A stretch of DNA of 64,000 nt, from contig OX579641.1 of NCBI GenBank assembly GCA_951230915.1, positions 22,608,254-22,672,253 on the forward strand, in the 5' to 3' direction. The position numbers and the translations under genes were made by a program. Shown here piece by piece: positions 51,216 through 61,960 of this stretch. A model generated the notes under the pieces. It worked only from the letters and a program-made list of their open reading frames with translations, did not search any database and was not told the DNA's origin. Every line of letters begins with the position of its first letter. Within the stretch, counting starts at the first letter, position 1. Origin of the DNA: Antitrichia curtipendula. Taxonomy: Eukaryota > Streptophyta > Bryopsida > Hypnales > Leucodontaceae.

Positions 51216-53489
51216 TTGCAATATTGGATGCCTACGTCATTTTAGTACATTGATGAGGTTACATATACTGGGTGGGACACCAATCAAACAAATTCATGGT
51301 GTAAAGACACAGTTGTCTCTTCGAACTGAAATCATACGGATTGTATCATGACTGCTTGGAAGCCACGTGTGAGGGCTGGAACTTCAGATCCCTGAATCAA
51401 AATTCCCAAGAGGCAAATTAGCATCATCAAAGAATCTATGGATGCCAGTGTTGTTGCAGAAAGGAACAATGCATCCTCGGCGTGAGGATGAATAGATTGT
51501 AGGCATATTGGCATAGCAATTCATTAGGAGTTTAAGAGTTTGTAGATTAGTTAGAAAAGTAAAGTCTTAAGAAAAGAAAAATAGCAAAAAAAAGAAAAGG
51601 TTACAAAAAGTGTGTGAGGTGTTGTAGAAATTGATAGTTTTTTTTTATATGCCTAAAAAACGTGCAAATTGTTTTAGTTCATTGTGTTGATTTTTTTTGT
51701 TATTTCAGAATTGGATGTTTTTTATTTGGCATACTATAATAAATTTTTATTGTTATTTTTTGTACTATATCATGCATTTTATTGCTTTTTAATTGTTTTC
51801 CATTGTTCATGCTTGGATGTTTCTAAGGCTAAATGCACTATAATAGATCTGTGTATCAACAGGAGATATGGAATGTATAATGAACAAAGTGACATGTGTA
51901 GCTATTGTTTTTTATATGTACAATAAATTTGGAATTCTCTTGGCATATTACATTCTTAACTTGTATATTTACAAAAATTTGTAGTTCTTTTGGCATATTA
52001 CAGTCTCAATTTATTGCATTGTCTCAAAATAATGAACCCTTTTGCATACTAAATTTAGGCACATAATTAAAAAGAGACTCCCCTTTCTCTCATTTTAATG
52101 AATATGGCTTTTTATGAGAACATAACACTTTGATCAAAGTATGATCAAGAAGCATCGCAAAATCCAACATTGATTTATATGCAATGTGAACATACTAGAT
52201 GTATCCGACAACGCAACGCTCTGTGTGTGTGTGAGTGTGAGAAGCTTGGTAAAAAACTAGCATTGGAAGCTTATAAGCTTGCAATCATGGTGGCCATCTC
52301 TCCTGTTTGTCATTTTAGTTCACAATGTAGCGAAGAAAGCTCCCCATTTCCATCACTGTCCTCTGAAGCCAACGTCATCAATGTCCAACTTTAGACTACA
52401 ACCCTCTATTTTGACGTCACAACATTATAATATCTCTTCAAGTTAGACTGCACTCTCACAAGGTTGATCCTAAACCTAAAATTCTTGTCGGTGGAGAAAC
52501 AACACAATGTGCATAGTCTTGTTGAGGATCCTCAAGGTCAAGAACAACCTCCATCAAAAGCATCGGAACCTCTTCCAAAGGAAGTAGACCCTGCCTCAAC
52601 AACACATCATTGTCCTCACGCTCAAAAGTATCGCACCAAAACAACTGATTTTCAGATTCTCTTATAGCGCCCCTAACAACCTCCGGTTCAATGTCAAAGT
52701 GTGTGTCAATAATAGAATTAAAATCATTGGCAAGCATCTCTTTATTGACCTATTCCTTAGTATTCCTCAATACGTTGACTTCCAGTAGCATTGTTAGTTG
52801 TACAATGATTTGCTAAACAATTTATGTCTTCACAATTGGTTGTGCTAATCGCTTCCATCCAATGATCACGCCGCTCATTAGGGTCTACAATGGTCAGATT
52901 GAGCACGGCCCAGCTACCATCAACTTCAAAACCAAGATGAATCTCTTGATTTACTGTAAACATATTTGCACCAAATCAGCATTCATTACAAACTAATTCA
53001 AAACCTAAGAAGTATTCCTAGAAGTCAATAGTGGTTTATACAAGCAATCATCAAATTGGTGGCAATCATCTATAAAGAGACTCTGATACTTCTTAAGGGT
53101 ACATGCCGTTGGGTATTTTTTGTAAAGCCTACTCCGTCAAATTCTAAACGTGGTACTTGAAGATGTCCTCCAAGCTCGTTTGTTGCTCAAATGCTGTGGA
53201 GAACGTTCATGCGGGTTACCTAAGTATGTTGTACAAGGACTTGTACTACTCTTGATATTAGTGTTGCTGGGATTATCATCACCAACATCATCTTCAAGGA
53301 TTCGAAGCATCGTTGAAAACTGGTCCTGCTGTAGTTTTACTACCGTTGTAATGGTAGAACAAAACAGTCAAAGTTGAGATTCCCTACAAGTATTGCAAAT
53401 GAGGAACTTGAATTATATATTGCATACTAAGGAGAAAAGATCTGAAAGCATAAAAATATTCACAAATTCTTTGTTGAGAGCCTTGTGAA
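51216..53489. other. Flank of the broken gene, with minus-strand coding remnants
   Basis: No intact gene is seen. Three minus-strand open stretches look coding-like: about 53345-53130 (MLRILEDDVGDDNPSN), 52963-52757 (IHLGFEVDGSWAVLNLTIV) and 52737-52456 (FDIEPEVVRGAIRESENQL). They could be exons or remnants of one gene, perhaps linked to the coiled-coil model at 54078-55054, but I could not join them with convincing splice sites. I do not recognise a family. Confidence 0.3.
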
Positions 53490-53971
53490 CAAGGTTGACA
53501 GGATGTCCGAACGTCCAGACATTCCACTAGATGTCCACCGGACGTAGACACTGACCTTGGGACGTCCCTTGACATATCCAATTTTTAAGTTCCCTGTCCA
53601 GTGGACGGGCAGACGGACCGTCGGGGAGTCGGGTGGACAAGGTTCAAACACAGACAAGGGGTCGGGCAGACAGAGGGTCGAACAGATAGGGGGGCGGGCG
53701 GACAAAGCCCGCTCAACCTTTGTCCGCCCGACCCCTTGTCTGTTTGACCCTCTGTCTACTCGACCCCTTGTCTATCTGCCCCCATCTGCCCGACCCTCGT
53801 CTGTCCAACCCGACGATGGCTCGTCCGCTCGTCCACTAGTTACCGTCCGCTGGATGGTGACTACTATGTCCGCTGCGTCTGTTGCATCATCTGCGGACAT
53901 TGCATTTGAACGTTCAGACGTTCGGGTTTTGGACATGATTTGCCCCCAGACGTTCAAATTCGTCAACCCTA
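53490..53971. mobile_element. GC-rich hAT-like MITE, 482 bp, with 8-bp target duplication
   Basis: The left end CAAGGTTGACAGG and the right end CGTCAACCCTA are inverted. They are flanked by identical 8-bp words CTTGTGAA at 53482-53489 and 53972-53979, the duplication length typical of hAT elements. The interior is GC-rich in strong contrast to its surroundings. It carries many GTCCG/CGGAC words and a long internal inverted repeat around 53650-53790. There is no coding capacity. The left ~120 bp resemble the sequence at 55343-55465. Confidence 0.75.
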
Positions 53972-54077
53972 CTTGTGAATATAAAGAATAATATGATTAC
54001 AAACACAAATAAATAATCCTCATAAGGAGAAATCAACACATACCGATGCATAATGCATTCCTAGGCATGCAACTTTT

Positions 54078-55054
54078 CTAATTTGATATCTCCAATTCCA
54101 GTGTAGCAATCCATTTTTTGGCAACATTTCTTGCTATCTGTTGGATAAGACATATCAGAACTCTTGAATGGAATGCACACTAGACAACTCAACTCACAAA
54201 CATACTCAACCAAACGCCACAATATGAGTACCACAAAATACCGGCAAGATTCTACACCTTTTCATCTTCCAACTCTTTACATGTCTCTCGAAGTTTGACA
54301 TCAAGATCATCTGCTCTCTGAGGCATACAAAGGATACACCATCAAAACTCATAAGGGATGAAAGTCCTTAAATTATATCCGATGAAGTGATTAGGTGCCT
54401 TTGAGACGATACTTTTAAATTAAGCGATGTCGGCTATGATAACAGATTGATAATAGGTTGGCAAGAGACCTTATTTTCTGTTGAAGAAGACTTTGAGCTT
54501 TCTCCTCTTGAAGTTGGGATTCTAGACAAGAAGCTCTTTCATCTGCAACAACAACGGTTGTCCTTTCCAAATCCTAAGAGCAAAGGGAAGTTATGGCAAG
54601 AACAAATTAATCTACTAATTTGACAGGAAGAACTCATGGATAGCAAGACTGAAAGTACAAGATCAATGCAGGATAAGAATAAGAAGTAAAAAGTACCAAA
54701 TTCTTCTGCATAATTTCAGTAGCTCTCTGCACTTCCTGCACCTTCACACAAATTCAATCCAAACCTACCCTCAAATTTGCTTCTGGTTTTGTCCTATCTA
54801 TGCTTACTTTTCTGCCTCAACTACACAACACTACCTCTTGCTCGCACCGTCTTCAGCTCCATATCCAACATTGTCACACTTTCTACGAAGAGTCTCCAAA
54901 TAAATTCCTGGCATAGCATTTCGATAAGGCGTGGAGAAGAGCAAATTAGATCAAGATTTGATCAAACAAATCGCCTAAAAAACTCTGCACCTGAGGATGA
55001 AGATTATCCTTGATTGCAATTAGGGCTCGGAGAGAAGCGACACTCTCATCAACA
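54078..55054 (-). CDS. Coiled-coil protein gene model (partial, six exons)
   Basis: Six short minus-strand exons join in phase with GT/AG borders: 55054-54991, 54907-54848, 54735-54697, 54573-54470, 54315-54258, 54137-54078. The product (about 128 residues) is helical and charged: DESVASLRALIAIKDNL, LDMELKT, EVQRATEIMQKNLDLER, ESQLQEEKAQSLLQQKI, LDVKLRETCKELEDEK, KKWIATLELEISN, then TAG at 54078-54080. The 5' end is missing (a phase-2 exon is needed upstream of 55054), and the 3' end is taken at the first stop. I do not recognise the family. It lies between two GC-rich elements, so a captured gene fragment is an alternative to a resident gene. Confidence 0.45.
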
Positions 55055-55342
55055 CTACATCAAATTTCGGAAATTGAAACGCACTAATCGACTTACTATG
55101 ACGTGTTTTCTAAGCTAAATTGGATTCTCATAAAAGGTATGAGACGTTTATCAGTAGAACTGAGGTCCAAGGAATATCCTCAAGCAAAAAGGAAGCAATA
55201 AATCAGAAGTTGTTTCCTCACCTAAAGTGCAAGAGAAATCAATGCAAAAGTCATTAGGAGGCGCAAGCGTATTTCATCGTACTCAGCCACTGTTAGTTTT
55301 TGTTTTATTACTGATTTCACTTAAAGAAGAGGGAGTTAGAGT

Positions 55343-55770
55343 CAGGGTTGATAGGACGTCCAAACGTCCAAACGTCCCACGGACATGGGCGCTGACCCCT
55401 GGATGTCTTTTGACATACATACTTTTCAGGGTCGACCGTCCAATGGACGGTCGAACGGGGCATCCCGCGGATTGTCCCACGGACAAACTGTCGGGCGCGC
55501 GGACTATCCCACAGACAAACTGTCTGGCGGACAGGGGGCCTGAATGTCAGACTAGGCGTCCGCTTGTCCGTCCGACAATCCGATCAACCGTCCGCGCTTC
55601 CATCCGCTACCTCCGTCCGTCAGTGCAACCACCTTTGATGGTGGCCGTGCGATCCAGCGGATGCCGGTTTCTGTCTGCACAATCTGCCCGTCCAATTTTG
55701 GGGCATCCGATTCGCACCTACGCATCCGCATTGCTTGGTCCACCTTCGGACTCCATAAATAGCGCAGCGG
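55343..55770. mobile_element. Second GC-rich element related to the hAT-like MITE (right end not found)
   Basis: It starts CAGGGTTGATAGGACGTCC, parallel to the left end of 53490-53971. The likeness continues through CTGACC, GACGTCCCTTGACATA-type and GTCCAGTGGACGG-type words for about 120 bp. GC-rich sequence with many CGTCC/GGACG words continues to about 55770, where TCCATAAATAGCG resembles a TATA box. No matching right terminus or duplication of GTTAGAGT was found. It may be the left end of a larger element that includes the broken genes at 56.0-59.1 kb. Confidence 0.5.
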
Positions 55771-56036
55771 ACGGCTTATTCTTCACAATCATTTCTCTTG
55801 CGGAGTGGGTGATCCAGTGCCTTTGAGTGGCTATGCGCGCCCCTTCTATTTTGATGTGTGAACGATTGTGCTCGGATACTAAATTGCACTAAATTATTTT
55901 GGTGATTACTTGGTTTTGAAGGCCTCATTAACAACTTCATTCCGTTTCATTGGCAAGTGTCAAACATTTTGTTCAGTTGTTCTAAACATTCATGTGAACT
56001 TCGTCATCAAATCATTTCATTTTAATCAAGGTTACC

Positions 56037-56495
56037 ATGCCTCGTGATAAAAGATCAAAGTCCAATAAGAAGGGCAGATCCCAGGACATGAACTGGGAAG
56101 ATTGGGCAAATCCAATGTGTGTAGCTAACCCTGGATGGGAAGAAGAGCCCAAGAAGGTTTGGGACTGCACAATGTACAAAAAGTACGTCAAAATGACACA
56201 CCTCTCCAAAATGTGGTCACAAGAACGAGTAGACGTGCAAGTTCGGCGCTAGGAAGGACAAATTTTCACGTGTGAGAGCAAACACTTTGTTCACCGATAC
56301 GAGGAAGTAACGAGGTGGGCTGAACTGCGTGACTCCAAACCAAATGTCATGAATTATTCCAACATGGCCATGGTTTAGACAGAGATTGTATTCCACAAAG
56401 ATGTAGAGTGGCGCACAATTTACGGGAAAAATGTTGACAATATCATAGTAAGTGGGCAATGGGTTAATCAACATGTAATGAAACTGGAAGATTAA
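56037..56495 (+). pseudogene. Broken ORF of probable transposon origin
   Basis: One frame reads MPRDKRSKSNKKGRSQ, DMNWEDWANPMCVANPGWEE and WDCTMYKKYVKMTHLSKMW. It then passes a TAG at 56250 into CESKHFVHRYEEVTRWAEL and, past another stop, VFHKDVEWRTIYGKNVDN. The basic start and lost frame suggest the N-terminal part of a mobile-element gene. It begins about 280 bp after the TATA-like site at about 55755. I do not recognise the family. Confidence 0.4.
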
Positions 56496-56602
56496 AAGCT
56501 TGTACTAAATGGAAACAACAATGAATAAGTGGCGCTCCTCTGATGGGATCCAATAGTAACAACTCATTAAGTTGAACTAGCAATTTCCAACCTTAATGAC
56601 TT

Positions 56603-56690
56603 AATGAGGGGACGAGCTTGCAATTTGTAGCCAAGTTAATGATGGAACAAGCTAGCAATTTGCAGCCAAGCTTATGATGGGACAAGCTGA
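56603..56690. repeat. Short direct repeat, about 42 bp, two to three copies
   Basis: The words ACAAGCTAGCAATTTGCAGC, GACGAGCTTGCAATTTGTAG and GATGGGACAAGCTGAAG recur at steps of about 42 bp. This is small and diverged; nothing more can be said. From here to 57762 I see no supportable gene. Confidence 0.4.
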
Positions 56691-57762
56691 AGTGATTGCA
56701 TTGCAATCAGGGAGCTAATTAGTGACCTTGATTCACTAATCTCAAGGCTTGAACTTAGGTCCCTCGATGCTAATAATAACTCAAAGTCAAGTTACCTTCA
56801 TGCTAATCAAGCTTGCTACTGGACACTCCTAAAGCACTGATGTTTGTTCCATAGCTATTCTTAGTTTTGCAAAGATTTGATGTGAGATTAGCAATACAAC
56901 TCTTTCATATCCATACTTTGTTGTTGATAGCAAGTTACTGCAGAAGAAACATGGCTTCTTCACAGTCTATTACCACTCCTTTTCAAGTTCATTTGATGTT
57001 TTTTGAGGATCATATGCATGTATAGGAATATGTCTAGAATTTTTCCGTATGAAAGCAATAACACGCGTCTGTAGGCTGAAGACACTTGGTATAGCCTCAC
57101 TAACATTTCAATTTTTTGTCTTGTTTTTGGAATGGGCACAAGTGAGGCCCATGACCTCACGGAGTATTTTGGATGCTCTATAAACACTTTATTCCTTTAG
57201 ATTTTGCCTTATTGATCCTATTGGTAGAAGGTTTAGAGACATACAAAGTTTATATGATGTCTTAAAGGTTTTTTGACATTTCGGTAAAACCTATCTTGTC
57301 ACTTTGACATTCAAATATGTAGAAAAACGTATTATAGATGTTGTAGTTATTATTACATATATGATTTAATGGTAATGATCATTTACAAACAAAGTCCTTA
57401 AGCCTTGACAACAAAATGGCTAATGTGACTAGAATAGGTTTTGATTTGAAACAAATTGCTTTATCTAGATTGAGGATGCAAGACAATAACATGTTGAACC
57501 ATGATCTATGAAAAGACAAGCCTTTGTGAGGAAAGTTTCTTGGACATGAAATGGATTAGATTGGTACCCAGTAATGTGGGATGTTCCAGAAAAGAGATTT
57601 TTTTTACCTCAAATTGTACTGCATATAGTTGTTTTTTATCACTTCAAGTAGTGGTTGACCTTTCCCTCGGCGCCAAGAGGACTCTACATTGCTTAGTAGA
57701 CAATTCAAAACTACTTGATTACATTGTCATTAGTAATTTTTCTAGATTGAATTTTTTAGTGA

Positions 57763-59117
57763 TTGTCTTGTATCTTATTTTTTATTTTACTTCTTCCGGA
57801 TTTAAGCGTAGAGGAGATGGTTGACATGCCATCATGCAACTTATCCAAAACAATCTATAACAAATGGTTGCAACAATTGGGTAATCGAGGTAATGATTTA
57901 TTTGCCGCGACTTCCAATAATTGCATTCAAGCCTTCATGAAGATGACGAATTACCATACTTTCCTTAAAGTCAATGTATCAAGGTCAAGGCCATCCAAAG
58001 AAGAGTTAAAGTTAAGAGGTGCTAGACATAGTGGAGACCCAAAGAAGATTGCCGAGGCTTTGAATGATCTTCCTGGAGTAGTTGATGTCGGAACACGTAT
58101 TCCGCATTTGGAAGACGAAAAGTTTTTTGGTAGCAGTAAGCATAAGCTTGACTTCCTAATTGGATTGGATGGTGACTCCCATCGTCTAGACAAGGTCAAC
58201 TTCTCACAGCCATGTGTCCAAATACGATCTACACGTATGCCTACAGTGGCATCCAATGAAGACATAGTGGTTGATATTGTGCATGTACCACACGTTACAG
58301 TTGCAATGGAGAGTGATTGTGATACTTCACAGTGGCACATTGCAAGAATTTTGCATAAATCCGCTTGCAAATGTCACACCCAACAAAGAGGTTCCAACAT
58401 TCGTTGCGTTGCCAAAATTGCAAAAGGATTTAAAGGCACTCCAACTTCGACATATCATGGTAGAAAAAAACAATATGGCAAAATAAGGAGATCATCACCG
58501 ACTTTTAGTTCTACCCAAATGATATTGAACGATGTGTACAAGGCTCTAAACGTGGTTGGGTAATTGACTGGCTTCAAGTACCAGATGTGTGACCTGTATT
58601 AGCGGGTACCGGTTTAACTCGCCAAGAAATACTGCCACTACAAGAGGTCGGCTTTTAGCTTCAACAACGACCACCTATGTCACCTCAATGTTTGTTCACA
58701 ATGTCCAATATTTTCCATGCAATCCCTTACGATCAGCCTAGTCATTTGCATGCGGACACATATCCAACAACTCGAAGGAGCAAGGCTATTTGACATATTG
58801 CAAATGCTCCTACTACAGAGCATCACAATAAATGGAAGAGTGCTAGTAATGTCAAAGGATCCATCTTGGAATTAACCATGCTCCCCTTTCCAGATCTTGG
58901 AGCTATACTCTCACTTCAATCCGGAACTGAGCCTATGCAAAAGGTTTATCGTATCACACTTGGCATGTACTCAGAGTATAATTGTCCCAAATTTGTAGAC
59001 ATGGCTATCTCAGCAATTTGTGGACGGCATCAATACGTTAATTGCAAACATTTGTACTACTTATTTCGTTACTTTTGCAAAATGAATCTAGAAAAAGATA
59101 AGTTTATACATTCTTGA
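57763..59117 (+). pseudogene. Broken transposon-type gene with SWIM-like zinc motif
   Basis: An open frame to 58563 carries SCNLSKTIYNKWLQQLGNRG, KEELKLRGARHSGDPKKI and MESDCDTSQWHIARILHK. A frameshift near 58505 and several stops follow, and coding sense resumes at 58866-59117 with CPKFVDMAISAI and YVNCKHLYYLFRYFCKMN. The NCKH...YLFRY end resembles the second half of a SWIM zinc finger (CxH). The first cysteine pair is reduced to one (EYNCPKF instead of CxC). SWIM fingers occur in Mutator-like transposases and FAR1-type proteins, so a mobile-element origin is likely. Stops and shifts rule out a full product. Confidence 0.5.
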
Positions 59118-59559
59118 AGCTTAAATTTCAACGAAGTGAAGTTCCTTCTCATTAGGCTGGTAATCTTGGTATCATCAAGGTGGCAAATGAAAGTCTTCAA
59201 CATGTGTAGAAAACTAAGAATGTCTAAGTGATTGAGATATGAGATTGGAGGATTGTAGACTAAAGTTAGTTTTATAGCTTTAGAAGTACCAATTTCTATT
59301 TGGATGAATATTGTAATTTTCCAAAGTATTCAATACAAACTATTTTTAGATTTACTTTGCAATTTCTTGTAGTTCAATTGTTTGCCTTCAAATTATTTAC
59401 TTGTAATATTTTAGACAATAGAAAAAATTATTATCTTCGTATAAATAGTAAATAAACACGGTAATAGATCCACAGTAATAGGTTCACGATAACAGGTCCA
59501 TGGTAACATATTCTAAAATTTACTATAAATAGTAAAAGAATTCAATATTTTTATAATAT
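59118..59559. other. Spacer between the SWIM-type pseudogene and the copia gag-protease remnant
   Basis: AT-rich. A small repeat of AGGTCCATGG/AGGTTCACG-type words lies near 59465-59505. No gene is seen. The inner break point of the copia element must lie here. Confidence 0.4.
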
Positions 59560-60864
59560 TGTCTATTTTAAGAAATATGATTGACTTCTCTAAAGTATAT
59601 TTAAATTTCAGAACTCTATGCTCACATAATCTCCACTCAACGCTTACACTCGCAAGCTCACAATTTAGCACTATTGTGCCCTCAAGTAATATCATCTTTG
59701 CTAGTCCCTCTTGGAAATGAAACACATTTGATCCATCCATAATCATCAAATCTCTAATTTGCCAAGTTGAAAGGTTATTTTCATCAAAAAAAAACTTATC
59801 TTTCAAAGTTGTATGTGTAGTTCTAGAGTCAAGGAGCGCATCATAAGATTCACCAATGGAAGTATCTTCAACAATATGAGTTTCAAAGTCTTTAGCTTCA
59901 AATGCATCCATAATGTAGGCTTCTCAAACTTGAGCTTGAAGCTTCTTATTTCTTTTGGAACATCTTAACAAAATACTCTGATATCTTGAAAACATTTGTC
60001 AGATGACCCACTTTGCCACTTTTGTGGCAAGAACGCATCTCTGATGGATGCGTACCATAATTGTTGGTAGAAAAAGTGGTATTCTTATTTTGTACCTATT
60101 GGTTATTAAGGCTATGACTATTAGAATATTATAGCAATTTTTTTCATGTTTATTTGCCTTAGGTTTAACATTAGAAACATTGGCAACATGGGACTCTTGA
60201 ATTGTAGTTCCAACTAGACGGGCCTCTACATTACGTAAAAAGAGTTTGTTTTGTTTTTTAGCAAAAAGTAATAGAGATATGAGATCTAAGTGGTTTCCAA
60301 ATTTCATTTTTCTATATTGTTGGGCAAGTACAATAGAGATTGGTGGAAATGTTGAGAGAGTTTTCTCAATCATTTCTTCCTTGGTAATAGTTTGAATACA
60401 CAACCTTAGTTGTGATATTATGGGTATAGTTTATTATTGAAAGAAACAAGTGTTGAAAAATTCAACACTCATAAATGAGTCTAGTTATGAAGGGCTCTAG
60501 AAAAGAAGATGGTTTTTTGGTGATCAAAGCGAGATTTGAATTTATACCAAAGCTCATTTGGATTTTTAAGTTCTAAATATTGATGCTACAAAGATGGAAC
60601 GAGATGGTGATGGAGCAGAAACAAAGTTTTCCAAAAAATAGAGGTAGCAACGGAAATACCTACAACTGAAAAATAGTCAAAAGTAATACAATCTAATAAT
60701 TGCTCCGCAAATATATACGCTTTTGCAATTTTTGTGTGTAATAATAATTACTACCATTAGTTGTCAATTGTAGAAAAAAAGGTTGAAGTCTTTAGTGGCT
60801 CAATAGTATTAGAGACCACTGGGATTGTTGTAGAAGTAGCAATAGAAGATGTGGAAGTACTCAT
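59560..60864 (-). pseudogene. Ty1/copia gag and protease, decayed
   Basis: On the minus strand an ATG at 60864 opens gag (MSTSTSSIATSTTIPVVS). It is followed by RFDHQKTIFFS, ISQLRLCIQTITKEEMIEKT, LSTFPPISIVLAQQYRKMKF, a degenerate zinc knuckle (CHKSGKVGH) and a protease-like site LLDSRTTHTTLKDKFFF, where the usual DSG/DSAT is altered. Stops and shifts interrupt the frame. Gag and protease words belong to the same kind of plant copia lineage as the RT/RNase H remnant at 41.26-42.17 kb, and the orientation agrees. Confidence 0.78.
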
Positions 60865-61493
60865 GATAGATGAAGACTTGTAGATAGAATTTTGAAATTA
60901 GGGATTTGAATGAAATAAAAGATATGGATGAAGATTGAGACAATGATACAATAAGATAAAGATAAAGATTTAAATATATATATATATCAAAAGTCAAAAT
61001 CAATTTAAACAATAAATAATGAAATAAAAAATTATTGAGATGGTGAAGAAGCAATAGAGAGAAAGCTTGGAAGTATGAAGTGGTGGTTGGAGGAGCAAAG
61101 GAGAAGCTTGAAGGGGCAAAGAGGGAAGCTAGAAACAAAAAGACAAACAACAGGCAAGGGGAGGAAGAAGTAGTGTGGAGCAAGAGGGAACTGGGAGCAA
61201 GGAAGTGACAAGATTACAGTGACTTGTGAAGAGATGGACGGAAGGCAACATGGAGGTGTTGGTTGGGAGTAGAAAAAGTGTAGATTGAAGGCAAGCAGGG
61301 AGGTGGGAGAGGGGCCGAGAGTTGTACGAAGAGGGGTTGCTGCATAGAGCAAGGTGGAGACATGGCAAATAGAAAAGATGGAAGGGGGAGGGTTGCAAAA
61401 CCTCTTCCAAAATAAAATCCTATATCAAAAGTTCAAAGGTTAAACAAAAACATGAGATCGTACTAACAAAAGCTTGAAAGCGTGATGATAATG
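60865..61493 (-). other. Copia 5' untranslated leader and primer-binding site
   Basis: Between gag and the 5' LTR lies a leader whose plus strand is purine-rich (61040-61400). Directly inside the LTR the minus strand reads ATTATCATCACGC (61480-61492). This is close to the TTATCAGCACG-type primer-binding site I recall for some plant copia elements. The long open frames on the minus strand here (61032-61410) follow from skewed composition and are not genes. Confidence 0.45.
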
Positions 61494-61718
61494 TGTTGTG
61501 CAATAGAAAATTAAACAAACCACAAAAGGTAGCAACAACCAAAGTACGCAAGAATGATCAAGTATACATTAGAAGAAGAATTTTAGTATAAACAAGGAGA
61601 GAGAAGATGAATAGTTTTCCTTTACTATTGATTCAAAGAATTCCTATCTAATCCCTAGTTCACTATTCAACCATGATGAATTGGAGAGTGTATTAAGATA
61701 ATAATATATTTCTTAGCA
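61494..61718 (-). mobile_element. Ty1/copia LTR, 5' LTR of the minus-strand element
   Basis: The stretch begins TGTTGTGCAATAG and ends CTTAGCA on the plus strand, 225 bp. It aligns over its full length with 40738-40958 with scattered differences, in the same orientation. The outer flank ATTTC (61719-61723) pairs with ATTTT (40733-40737) as a probable target duplication. A shared word is CAAGTATACATTAGAAGAAG. Confidence 0.7.
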
Positions 61719-61914
61719 ATTTCAATTGTTTTGGTTGTGTTGTTCCGGTCAAAATCAAACTAAAATTTGTTTCTCAATTTTGTTGATTTGGACAATATAA
61801 ATAAAATAAAATAAAATAACTTCTTTATTTAAATTTTTTTTTAAATTTTAATTTAATTTTAAATTGCCAATAGGAAATTGCTATGTGGTAGGGACTGCTA
61901 TGTGGATAGTTCCG

Positions 61915-61960
61915 CTACGTAGGCAAGGATTTGAACCTTGGACCTCAATAATAAAGAATT
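61915..61960 (-). repeat. tRNA-like B-box fragment (SINE-type)
   Basis: The minus strand reads GAGGTCCAAGGTTCAAATCC, with a full pol III B box (GGTTCAAATCC). No matching A box or cloverleaf is visible at the right distance. A decayed SINE or tRNA fragment is the likeliest reading. Confidence 0.3.

Noticed and set aside
60809..61410. Long minus-strand ORFs rich in Leu, Ser, Pro and Phe
   Set aside because: They arise from the purine-skewed copia leader; only the gag start at 60864 has family support.
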